Shown here: positions 41,863 to 49,608 of the stretch, piece after piece
Layout of the letters: every line of letters starts with the position of its first letter
Position numbering within the stretch: position 1 is the stretch's first letter
Program-made: the position numbers and the translations under genes
The notes under the pieces: model-generated
What the model saw: only the letters and a program-made list of their open reading frames with translations
What the model was told of the DNA's origin: nothing
The model's database searches: none
Assembly: GCA_021555075.1 (NCBI GenBank)
Contig: JAKGBX010000001.1
Span: 1,302,001-1,366,000 of the forward strand
Length of the DNA stretch: 64,000 bases
Origin: Rhodobacteraceae bacterium LMO-JJ12
GTDB lineage: Bacteria > Pseudomonadota > Alphaproteobacteria > Rhodobacterales > Rhodobacteraceae
Direction of reading: 5' to 3'

Positions 41863-43734
41863 ATGACACGTTCGAAACTATTGGCCAGCGTGGCCACAAC
41901 TGCACTTTATTCTGCTCTTCTGGCCGGGTCCGCCTTGGCCGAAGAAACCTATGATCTGGGCGAGATCACGGTCTCGGGCAACCTTGCACCAACACCGCAG
42001 GCGCAGAGCGGCGCCAGCGTCGAAGTCCTCGAAGGTCAAGCGCTTGCGCAGGGCGATGTGCCGCTCGCATCGGTTCTAAGCCGCGTGCCGGGGGTAAGTG
42101 TTTCGTCCAATGGCGGGCTTGGGACCACCAGCAATCTGCGCATTCGCGGTCTGTCCAACAGCTATGTTGGCGTGCGCATCGACGGGATCGACGTGACCGA
42201 TCCATCAAGCACCCAGACCGGTTTCAATTTTGGTGGTCTGACCTCCGCAGGGATTGGCCGAATCGAGGTTCTCAAAGGCACGCAATCCGCGCTTTACGGT
42301 TCGGAAGCCATTGGCGGCGTGGTCGACATCACCAGCTACCGGCCGACCGAACTGGGCTTCTCCGGCAAGGGGAGCATCGAAGCGGGCAGCTTCAAGACCT
42401 ATTCGGGCAGCCTTTCGTTGGGCCAGAAAAGCGAGCGCGGCGAAATCGCGCTGACCTTCTCGACCGTGCGCTCCGAGGGCATTTCCTCCCAATCCTGGGA
42501 TACCGAGGCTGACGGGTTTGAGCAAAAGATGCTGACCTTCTCGGCGCGCTATGCCTTAACCGACAATCTCACCGTTGGTGGCTCTGTCCTTTGGCGCGAC
42601 GCCGAGATTGAAATCGACCGGCAAGGCCCCAACACTTGGGGGGCACCGATTGACAACACCGGGGTGAACTACACCACCCAACGTGGCGGGCGCATCTTTG
42701 CAGAACTGACCACCGGCTCGGTGCTGCACACTTTGAGCTATTCGCAGTTTACAAATGAAAGGCGCGATCCCGGCGGTTTCTCCACCTTCTTTGATGGTGA
42801 ACGCACGCAGCTTTCCTATCTGGCCAGCGCCGATCTTGGCGCGCGCGCCAAGCTCAACTTCGGTCTCGACAAGACCGAAGAAAGCTTCGCGACCTCGTCC
42901 GAAAACGGCAGCTATGACACCAACTCGGCGATGGCCGAATTGCAGTGGAGCGTGACGCCCGATTTCGACCTGTCGATCACCGGGCGCTATGATGATCATT
43001 CGTTCTTTGGCGGCAATTGGAGCGGGCGGGTCGCCGGCGCATGGCGCGTCAGCAGCCAGACGACCCTGCGCGCCGTTCTCGGCACAGGCTTTCGCGCGCC
43101 CTCGCTCTATGAACTCTATAGTGGCTATGGTGATCCCACGCTCAACCCCGAAAAAAGCCGCAGCGCCGAGCTTGGTGTTGAGCACCGCTTTGCCGGTACC
43201 GACGGGATGGTCAAGGCAACGCTGTTTTACACCGAAATCGACGATCTGATTGAGTATGACGGTGCCTCTATGGCCTGCGCCAATGCCATCGCCACCGGTT
43301 GGGCCGGTTGCTACAATCAGGTGCCCGGCACCACGCATAGCCAAGGGGTTGAGCTTAGCTCCAGCTTTGCGCTCAATGATCGCACCACGATTTATGGCAA
43401 CTACACCTACACCGACGCGCGCTCCAAGGGTGCACGGCTGACCCGGGTGCCGATGCATGATCTCGTGCTGGGGCTCGATGCAAGGTTCTCCAACCGCTTC
43501 GCCGCCAATCTGGAAATGCAGCACGTCGCCGGTGTGAAGGCCAGCGCCTTTGCCCCCGCAGGGCATAAGGTGGGGGACTATTCACTGGTTAATATCGGCC
43601 TGCGTTATGACGTGACGGATTCGGCGCAAGCCTATCTCAGGGTCGAAAACCTGCTCGACGAAGACTATGAAACCGCCGGTGGCTACAATCAGCCGGGCCG
43701 TGCAGTCTACTTCGGCCTCCGTGCGGCTTTCTAG
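41863..43734 (+). CDS. btuB: TonB-dependent vitamin B12 receptor
   Basis: The 623-residue outer-membrane receptor has a signal peptide (to about residue 26), a TonB-box-like EITVSG, a plug domain (SVLSRVPGVSVSSNGGLG, NLRIRGLSNSYVGVRIDGID, IEVLKGTQSALYGSEAIGGVVDI) and a 22-strand-type barrel ending in YFGLRAAF with terminal Phe. The plug pattern is that of BtuB, and the upstream cobalamin riboswitch and downstream btuFCD and cbiZ confirm the substrate. The ATG at 41863 follows GGGG. btuF begins inside its last codons. Confidence 0.96.
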   Translation: MTRSKLLASVATTALYSALLAGSALAEETYDLGEITVSGNLAPTPQAQSGASVEVLEGQALAQGDVPLASVLSRVPGVSVSSNGGLGTTSNLRIRGLSNSYVGVRIDGIDVTDPSSTQTGFNFGGLTSAGIGRIEVLKGTQSALYGSEAIGGVVDITSYRPTELGFSGKGSIEAGSFKTYSGSLSLGQKSERGEIALTFSTVRSEGISSQSWDTEADGFEQKMLTFSARYALTDNLTVGGSVLWRDAEIEIDRQGPNTWGAPIDNTGVNYTTQRGGRIFAELTTGSVLHTLSYSQFTNERRDPGGFSTFFDGERTQLSYLASADLGARAKLNFGLDKTEESFATSSENGSYDTNSAMAELQWSVTPDFDLSITGRYDDHSFFGGNWSGRVAGAWRVSSQTTLRAVLGTGFRAPSLYELYSGYGDPTLNPEKSRSAELGVEHRFAGTDGMVKATLFYTEIDDLIEYDGASMACANAIATGWAGCYNQVPGTTHSQGVELSSSFALNDRTTIYGNYTYTDARSKGARLTRVPMHDLVLGLDARFSNRFAANLEMQHVAGVKASAFAPAGHKVGDYSLVNIGLRYDVTDSAQAYLRVENLLDEDYETAGGYNQPGRAVYFGLRAAF

Positions 43735-44599
43735 GTCCATATCCCTCGCGGCGGCACTGGCCCTTGGCCTTGCCGTCGCACCTTGCACCGCGGACGATGC
43801 GGCGCAAACGGCTTTGCCTGAAACAGCCCCGGCGCGGGTTGTGTCGATGAACCTCTGCACCGATCAGCTTGCAATGATGATCGCCGCTCAGGGGCAACTC
43901 ATCTCGGTCTCCCATGTCGCCTTTGATCCGCTGAGTTCGGCAATGGTGGACGAGGCCGCCGCCTATCACAAGAACCATGGTCTCGCCGAAGAGATCTACC
44001 TGCTCAAACCCGATCTCGTGCTTGCCGGGCGCTTTTCCAATCGTGCCACGGTCTCCATGCTCGAACGGCTCGGCATTCCCGTCGTGTTGCTCGACGTGGC
44101 CGGATCTCTCGAAGAGATTCCACCGCTGATCACCAAAGTCGGCGCGGCCCTGCACCGCGCGGAGCGCGCTGCCGCCCTTGTGCAAGATTATCAACAACGC
44201 CTCGCCCGCCTGCGCGCCGAAGCCATCACCCACCCACGCGCCGCGCTCTATTACGCCAATGGCTACACGCTGGGGGACAATTCGCTATCCGGGCAGATCC
44301 TGCTGGCGGCAGGTTTCAGCAATGTCGCCACCGAGGCCGGGATTACCCGCTCCGGCACCCTACCGCTGGAATTGCTGGTGATGAGCGCGCCCGAAGCTCT
44401 GATCACCGGCACGCACTATCCTGGTGCGTCGCGCTCTGAAGAAATTCTCTATCACCCGGTTGTCGAAACCCTGCGCGCAAACCTGCCCGGCGCCGGGGCC
44501 AGCGATCGCGACTGGATCTGCGGCACGCCGCATGTGCTGGCCGCCGTCGAAGACATGGCCCAAGTGCGCCGCCGAATGCAGGCGGGAGGGGGCGAATGA
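43721..44599 (+). CDS. btuF: Cobalamin-binding periplasmic protein
   Basis: A type III (FecB/BtuF-like) binding protein of 292 residues. After the signal peptide it reads RVVSMNLCTDQLAMMIAAQ, the BtuF-type VVSLxxxxTE opening, then LLKPDLVLAGRFSN and ITGTHYPGASRSEEILYHPVV. The start is GTG at 43721, overlapping the btuB stop by 14 bases; it gives a proper signal peptide (LSRSISLAAALALGLAVAPCTA). It delivers cobalamin or cobinamide to the BtuCD-type importer. Confidence 0.9.
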   Translation: MRLSRSISLAAALALGLAVAPCTADDAAQTALPETAPARVVSMNLCTDQLAMMIAAQGQLISVSHVAFDPLSSAMVDEAAAYHKNHGLAEEIYLLKPDLVLAGRFSNRATVSMLERLGIPVVLLDVAGSLEEIPPLITKVGAALHRAERAAALVQDYQQRLARLRAEAITHPRAALYYANGYTLGDNSLSGQILLAAGFSNVATEAGITRSGTLPLELLVMSAPEALITGTHYPGASRSEEILYHPVVETLRANLPGAGASDRDWICGTPHVLAAVEDMAQVRRRMQAGGGE

Positions 44600-45573
44600 T
44601 GCGCATGGCCCTGATCCTGACGGTTCTGCTTCTCTTCGCCGCCTCATTAGTGATCGGCCCGGCACCGATTGGTCCACTGGAAAGCCTTCATGCGCTGATC
44701 ACCGACACCGATGGCGCGCTCAGCATGGTGATGCGTGAAATCCGCCTGCCGCGCGCTCTACTGGCGCTGCTGGTTGGGGGTAGTCTCGGCCTCGCCGGGG
44801 CGGCGATGCAAGGCTATCTGCGCAACCCGCTGGCCGATCCCGGCCTGATCGGGGTGTCGGGTTCGGCGGCCCTTGGTGCGGTGTTGGCGATCCAGACCGG
44901 CTTTGCGGCGCTGATCCCTCTGGGCCTGCCGCTGGGGGCGCTCACCGGGGCCTTTCTCGGCGTGTTCCTGATCCTCGCGCTGGCCGGCCCGCGCGGCACC
45001 TCGCTGACGCTGATCCTTGCGGGCATCGCCATTTCCTCGCTCACCGGCGCGCTGATTTCGCTTGTGCTCAACCTCTCGCCCAATCCCTTTGCCGCCAGCG
45101 AAATCGTGTTCTGGATGATGGGCTCGCTCACCGACCGTTCGATGGTTCACGTCTGGATCGCGCTTCCCTTCATTGCGCTCGGGGCTGTGTTGCTGCTCGG
45201 CCTTGCGCGTGGCCTCGACGCGCTCACCCTGGGCGAGGATGCGGCTGCGGCGATGGGTATCAACCTGTCGCGCCTGCGCCTCACGCTGGTGATCGGAACC
45301 GCTTGTGTCATCGGCGCCTCAACGGCTGTTGCGGGCGCCATTGGATTTGTCGGCCTCGTGGTGCCGCATATCCTGCGCGGATTTGTCGGCGCGCGGCCCG
45401 GGCGGCTCTTGTGGGCGTCGGCACTGGGCGGGGCGGGAATGGTTCTGGCCGCCGATATCGCCGTGCGCCTCATCGTGCCCGAGCGGGATCTCAAGCTCGG
45501 CGTGCTCACTGCGCTGATCGGTGCGCCGCTGTTCCTGCACCTGATTTATCGCACCCGGAGGGACGCCGCATGA
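44596..45573 (+). CDS. btuC: Cobalamin ABC importer permease
   Basis: A 325-residue FecCD/BtuC family permease of about nine to ten helices. Family marks are EIRLPRALLALLVGGSLGLAGAAMQGYLRNPLADPGLIGVSGSAALGAV, read in pieces, and VGLVVPHILRGFVGARPGRLLWASALGGA near the end. The ATG overlaps the btuF stop (ATGA), and the btuD ATG overlaps its own stop. Substrate is inferred from operon context. Confidence 0.94.
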   Translation: MMRMALILTVLLLFAASLVIGPAPIGPLESLHALITDTDGALSMVMREIRLPRALLALLVGGSLGLAGAAMQGYLRNPLADPGLIGVSGSAALGAVLAIQTGFAALIPLGLPLGALTGAFLGVFLILALAGPRGTSLTLILAGIAISSLTGALISLVLNLSPNPFAASEIVFWMMGSLTDRSMVHVWIALPFIALGAVLLLGLARGLDALTLGEDAAAAMGINLSRLRLTLVIGTACVIGASTAVAGAIGFVGLVVPHILRGFVGARPGRLLWASALGGAGMVLAADIAVRLIVPERDLKLGVLTALIGAPLFLHLIYRTRRDAA

Positions 45574-46340
45574 TCTGCCTCTCCGTCTCTGATCTTGCTG
45601 TGTCGCTGCGCGCTCGCCCGGTTCTGTCCGGCGTGTCATTCGAGGTTGGCCCGAACGAGCTGATCGGCCTGATCGGCGCCAACGGGGCGGGCAAGACCAC
45701 GTTGATGCGCGCCGCTTTGGGGCTGATCCCGCACACCGGCCACTCCAGCCTGACCAAACTTGCGCCGCGCGCGCGCGGTCAAATGGCGGCATGGATGCCC
45801 CAGGCGCGCGAAATTGCCTGGCCCGTTTCGGTCGAAACTCTTGTCATGCTGGGCCGCACCCCGCATCTCGCACCGGGGCAGGCGCCAAGCCCTGCCGACC
45901 ACGCCGCCGTCGAGCGCGCCTTGGACGCGCTGAGCCTCACGGCTTTTCGTCATCGCACCGCCACCCGGCTTTCCGGAGGCGAGCAGGCCCGCGTCCTGCT
46001 GGCCCGCGCGATGGCACAGGAAACCCCGCTCTTGATGGCGGACGAGCCGATTGCGGGGCTTGATCCTGCACATCAGATTTCCACCATGCAGAGTTTTGCA
46101 AAGTTGGCCGGCGAAGGCCGCTCGGTTATTGTTTCGCTGCATGATCTCGGCCTTGCCGCGCGCCATTGCACCCGCCTGATCGTGCTCGGCAAGATCGGGG
46201 GGCACGGCGGAATCGTGGCCGACGGACCACCTGCCAAGGTGCTTACCCCCGCTCTCATCCGTGACACGTTTGGTGTTACTGCCTGGTATGAAAATACCGC
46301 CCAAGGCCCAGTGTTTCAGCCGCTTGAGGTGCTGGAATGA
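45570..46340 (+). CDS. btuD: Cobalamin ABC importer ATPase
   Basis: A 256-residue ATPase with Walker A GANGAGKTT, a Q-loop at MPQAREIAW, signature LSGGEQARVLLARAMA, Walker B PLLMADEPIAGLDP and switch His in VSLHDLGLAARH. FecE/BtuD-type. The start codon at 45570 overlaps the permease stop and the end overlaps cbiZ by four bases. The frame is open upstream through btuC but that is a shadow. Confidence 0.94.
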   Translation: MICLSVSDLAVSLRARPVLSGVSFEVGPNELIGLIGANGAGKTTLMRAALGLIPHTGHSSLTKLAPRARGQMAAWMPQAREIAWPVSVETLVMLGRTPHLAPGQAPSPADHAAVERALDALSLTAFRHRTATRLSGGEQARVLLARAMAQETPLLMADEPIAGLDPAHQISTMQSFAKLAGEGRSVIVSLHDLGLAARHCTRLIVLGKIGGHGGIVADGPPAKVLTPALIRDTFGVTAWYENTAQGPVFQPLEVLE

Positions 46341-47014
46341 ACACCGTGACCCTTTCGCACCCCTGGCTTGAATTCGATCTCGGCGGCGCGCGTCAGGTGC
46401 TGAGCTGGAGCCTCAACCGCCCCGGTTTTGTCACCGCCCGCCGCATCCTCTGGCGCGAGGTGCGTAATGCCGATCTGCCGCGCGATTTCGATGTTGCGGC
46501 ATGGCTGGCCGGGGAACTCAAGCGCGCCGACGCCGAAGATGCCGTCTGCCTGCTCACCTCGCGCAACATCGACAGCTTCACCCAGGCCACCGCCACCGTG
46601 GGCGCCACAACAGCGCATTGCGTCGCGACGGTTGGGCTGACCAATGCCGAACGCGTCGGCCATCGCATACCGGCCAATCCGGCTGCATATGGCACCATCA
46701 ATATCGCGGTGTCGCTCGATTGCGCGTTGTCGCAAACCGGGCTGATCGAGGCGATGAGCATCGCAACCCAAGCCCGCACCGCCGCCATTCTTGAAGTCGG
46801 TTTGCGCCTGCCCGTGGGGCTGGCCACCGGCACGGGCACCGATTGCATTGCGCTCGCCGCACCGCACGGCAGTCAAGATTATGCGGGTCTGCACACCGAA
46901 ACCGGCGAAGCGCTGGGCGCTGCTGTCTATCGTGCCACGCTGGCGGGGGCGCGTGATTGGCGCCCGCCCACCGGGCCAGAGTCAACGCACAGGACGATAG
47001 ATGCAGATGCCTGA
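46337..47014 (+). CDS. cbiZ: Adenosylcobinamide amidohydrolase
   Basis: CbiZ removes the aminopropanol side chain of adenosylcobinamide to give adenosylcobyric acid, which re-enters de novo corrinoid synthesis. The 225-residue protein shows CLLTSRNIDSFTQATATV, HCVATVGLTNAERVG, TINIAVSLDCALSQTGLIEA and LATGTGTDCIALAAP, the usual CbiZ blocks. In Rhodobacter sphaeroides CbiZ lets cells remodel pseudocobalamin. The presence here suggests this importer takes up incomplete or foreign corrinoids as well as B12. The start overlaps btuD; exbB follows 48 bases later. Confidence 0.92.
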   Translation: MNTVTLSHPWLEFDLGGARQVLSWSLNRPGFVTARRILWREVRNADLPRDFDVAAWLAGELKRADAEDAVCLLTSRNIDSFTQATATVGATTAHCVATVGLTNAERVGHRIPANPAAYGTINIAVSLDCALSQTGLIEAMSIATQARTAAILEVGLRLPVGLATGTGTDCIALAAPHGSQDYAGLHTETGEALGAAVYRATLAGARDWRPPTGPESTHRTIDADA

Positions 47015-47062
47015 CACGCATATCACCAAACACCCTGAACCCGACAGGAAGGAGCCGACCCC

Positions 47063-47692
47063 ATGTCCCTCGATATGACAAACATTCGGGCATTCCTCGA
47101 TACCGGCGGCCCCGCACTTTGGGCGATCGCCGCGCTTTCTGTGCTGACCGTGGCGATCATTGCCTGGAAACTCTGGCGGTTGGCGCTTGATGGCGCCTGG
47201 GCAAAAGCGCGCGCCGCGCGCGCATTCGACGCGCTGGTATCGGGCGAAATGCCCGCGCTCTCTGCACGTCCGCGCACATTGCGGCTGCGCTTTGTTGCCG
47301 CGCTGGAGGTCGGGCGGGGCTCGTCCGACGCCTTGGCGCGCGAACATATCACGAGCATCGCTCAGGATGAACTTCTGCGCCTGCGCGCCGGGCTGCGCCC
47401 GCTTGAACTGATCATGACCATCGCGCCGCTGATCGGCCTTCTTGGCACGGTTCTTGGAATGATTGAGGCGTTTCAGGCGCTTGAAGACAGCGGCGGGCAG
47501 GCCGACCCCTCGGTGTTGGCAGGCGGCATCTGGGAGGCGCTTTTGACCACAGCCGCCGGCATGGCCGTCGCCATTCCCGCCGCCGTCGCGCTCAGCTGGT
47601 TTGAAGGCATCAACGAACGTATCCAAGGTGACTTTGAGACCATGGCAACGCGCTTTTTCATTGCCTCCACGAGCGCCGACAAGGCCGCCTGA
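47063..47692 (+). CDS. exbB: MotA/TolQ/ExbB proton channel protein
   Basis: A 209-residue inner-membrane protein with three helices. The first is near the N-terminus (ALWAIAALSVLTVAIIAWKLW), and the other two are in the C-terminal half: LIMTIAPLIGLLGTVLGMIEAF and ALLTTAAGMAVAIPAAVALSWF, including the conserved Thr/Pro/Gly ExbB pattern. ExbB forms the pentameric motor that powers TonB with the proton motive force. AAGGAG lies upstream of the ATG. Two exbD genes and tonB follow, so the operon carries its own energiser. Confidence 0.94.
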   Translation: MSLDMTNIRAFLDTGGPALWAIAALSVLTVAIIAWKLWRLALDGAWAKARAARAFDALVSGEMPALSARPRTLRLRFVAALEVGRGSSDALAREHITSIAQDELLRLRAGLRPLELIMTIAPLIGLLGTVLGMIEAFQALEDSGGQADPSVLAGGIWEALLTTAAGMAVAIPAAVALSWFEGINERIQGDFETMATRFFIASTSADKAA

Positions 47693-48075
47693 TGATCCGT
47701 TTCGCCCCCCCCACGCGCGCGCGCCGCATGCCAAGCCTGACGCCGATGATCGACGTGGTTTTCCTGCTTCTGGTGTTCTTCATGCTGGCGGCGCAATTCG
47801 GGCGCGAAGCGGTTGTGCCTCTGGGCATCGGCGGCGGGGGCAGCGCCGATTACAGCGGGCCGCCACGCCTGGTGGAAATCGCGCCCGAGACGGTGACATT
47901 GAACGGCCTGCCACAGGATGAAACAACGCTGGCCGCTGCGCTGAGCGGGCTGACAGAACACCCCGACGATACCATCGTATTGCGCGCCGCGCCCGATACA
48001 CGCCTGCAACGGCTGGTCGATGTGGCCGAAACCCTGCGCGCGGCGGGGTTCACCGCCCTGGCCATCGTGGAGTAG
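47692..48075 (+). CDS. exbD: ExbD protein, canonical Asp
   Basis: A 127-residue ExbD/TolR-type protein with a short cytoplasmic tail, one membrane helix and a periplasmic domain. The helix reads TPMIDVVFLLLVFFMLA with Asp21 at the place of the essential proton-carrying Asp of E. coli ExbD. The ATG overlaps the exbB stop by one base. A second ExbD gene follows six bases after its stop. It should dimerise inside the ExbB pentamer. Confidence 0.94.
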   Translation: MIRFAPPTRARRMPSLTPMIDVVFLLLVFFMLAAQFGREAVVPLGIGGGGSADYSGPPRLVEIAPETVTLNGLPQDETTLAAALSGLTEHPDDTIVLRAAPDTRLQRLVDVAETLRAAGFTALAIVE

Positions 48076-48081
48076 AGAGCG

Positions 48082-48462
48082 ATGCGTTTTGCCCGCCCCC
48101 CCCGTCGCCGGCCGAGCGAAGGCATCGTGCCGATGATCAATGTGGTGTTCCTGCTGCTGATCTTCTTCATGATGGCGGCGCGCATTACGCCGCCCCAACC
48201 CTTTGATCTGACCCCGCCCTCGGCCACAAGCGACACCAGCCCCGAACAGAGCCACATCCTCCATTTGTCACGCGATGGCGTGCTGGCGTTTGAGACCTAT
48301 CGCGATGCAGATGTCTGGTCGGCATTGTCCCAAGCCGGGCAAACCGGCCCGCTGACCCTGCGCGCCGATATGGACATGCCCGCGCCCTTGCTGGCTGAAA
48401 CGCTTGGGCGGCTGGCGGCGATCGGGATAAGTGATGTGAACCTGACGGTGCGCGTGAAATGA
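48082..48462 (+). CDS. exbD2: ExbD paralog with Asn in place of the proton-carrying Asp
   Basis: A 126-residue ExbD-type protein. Its helix reads VPMINVVFLLLIFFMMA, so codon 48139-48141 (AAT) gives Asn20 where the first ExbD has Asp21. The periplasmic domain differs from the first (about 20-25% identical by eye) but keeps the C-terminal beta-alpha pattern. Loss of the carboxylate would stop proton transfer in a homodimer, so it may work as the second subunit of an ExbD heterodimer. The start is six bases after exbD, and the stop overlaps tonB by four bases. Confidence 0.88.
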   Translation: MRFARPPRRRPSEGIVPMINVVFLLLIFFMMAARITPPQPFDLTPPSATSDTSPEQSHILHLSRDGVLAFETYRDADVWSALSQAGQTGPLTLRADMDMPAPLLAETLGRLAAIGISDVNLTVRVK

Positions 48463-49316
48463 GGGGGCTGTTTGAATTCTCCGGGTTTCTGGGCGCCTCG
48501 GTCGCGGCCCATCTGGTGCTTTGGCAGGAGGCTGCACCCCAAGGCGCCACGGCCTCGGCCGGGGCAGGGGGCGCGGCGACGATTACCCTGACCGGTGCCC
48601 CCCAGACGCTCGCCGCGCTGGTTGACGCGTGGGAGCGACCGCCCGAGTTTCTGGTCGATCCGTCACTGGTCGCGATGCCCGCAGCGCCCGATCAACCTGC
48701 CATGCCCCTCACCACCCCTCAACCCGTTGTCAGACAGACACCCATGGCCCCGCCACGTGCTCCGACGGTGCCCGGCATGGTCCCTTCGGCGCCGCAGGTC
48801 GATCTCACCCCGCCACCTGCGCCGCGCTCGGCCCTTGCGCCCGACACGTCGCCGCGCCCAAGGCCACGCCCCGATCAGACCGAACGCGCGCAAAAACCGA
48901 CCCCCAAGACCCAGCCCAACGCCAAACCGCAGCGCGCCGCCGCCCCCAAACAGACCGCCGCGGGAAGTGGCGGCAAGGTGGCGGCGGGGAAGGCACGCAC
49001 ATCCGGCACCGGCGCGCAGAAATCGACCAAAGCCAACGCCAGCCTGATCGCGCGCTGGGGCGGCTCGATCCGTGCCCGCGTGGAACGGCGCAAGCGGTAT
49101 CCTTCGGGCACATCGGGAAACGGCAAGGTACGGCTCTGGCTCAAGGTCACAACCACCGGCCAATTGGCCAGCGCAGGACTCACCCGCTCGTCCGGCAATC
49201 CGGCGTTTGATCGCGCCGCATTAAGCACCGTGCGTCGCGCCGCCTTGCCGCGCGCACCGGGCGGCATCGCGCCGGGCGCCTATCGTTTCACATTGTCGAT
49301 GTCGTTCAGTCGCTAG
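48459..49316 (+). CDS. tonB: TonB energy-transducing protein
   Basis: A 285-residue TonB with an N-terminal membrane anchor (about residues 8-22, FLGASVAAHLVLW) that keeps the S-x3-H motif, a Pro/Lys-rich spacer through about residue 185, and a C-terminal TonB domain: RARVERRKRYPSGTSGNGKV, LTRSSGNPAFDRAALSTVRRA and PPG-like APGGIAPGAYRFTLSMSF. It links the ExbB/ExbD motor to BtuB. Last gene of the B12 operon; the stop overlaps the end of the convergent DUF6476 gene. Confidence 0.92.
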   Translation: MRGLFEFSGFLGASVAAHLVLWQEAAPQGATASAGAGGAATITLTGAPQTLAALVDAWERPPEFLVDPSLVAMPAAPDQPAMPLTTPQPVVRQTPMAPPRAPTVPGMVPSAPQVDLTPPPAPRSALAPDTSPRPRPRPDQTERAQKPTPKTQPNAKPQRAAAPKQTAAGSGGKVAAGKARTSGTGAQKSTKANASLIARWGGSIRARVERRKRYPSGTSGNGKVRLWLKVTTTGQLASAGLTRSSGNPAFDRAALSTVRRAALPRAPGGIAPGAYRFTLSMSFSR

Positions 49317-49608
49317 GAGTCACTTCGATCTCTTGCAACAGGGTACCGGTGTCGGGGTTGTAAATCAGGATGCGATTATCCTCGGTCACCACCGCATACC
49401 AGTTCTTGGCTTGGGTGAACGCAGCGGCCTTTGCCCCGGCGGGCAACTCGATCCGCTCAGGAATCGGCAGCCGCTTTTCCGAGAACTTGATGACAAACAG
49501 CGCGATGATCACTAGAAGGCCCAAGATCATCGTGCCTGTCAGCACCGTGACCAGCAGACGCAGGAACTTCAGCGTCTTTTCATCCATCGGCTGAGGAGTG
49601 TCGTTCAT
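49306..49608 (-). CDS. DUF6476 family membrane protein
   Basis: A 100-residue protein with one membrane helix (about 17-42, LLVTVLTGTMILGLLVIIALFVI) and a C-terminal beta-rich part (AAAFTQAKNWYAVVTEDNRILIYNPDTGTLLQEIEV) that resembles a single WD-like or PQQ-like hairpin. It fits DUF6476, a Rhodobacterales family. Its ATG (49608-49606) shares a base with the TTG start of the divergent pseudouridine synthase gene. Function unknown. Confidence 0.8.
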   Translation of the reverse strand: MNDTPQPMDEKTLKFLRLLVTVLTGTMILGLLVIIALFVIKFSEKRLPIPERIELPAGAKAAAFTQAKNWYAVVTEDNRILIYNPDTGTLLQEIEVTPSD

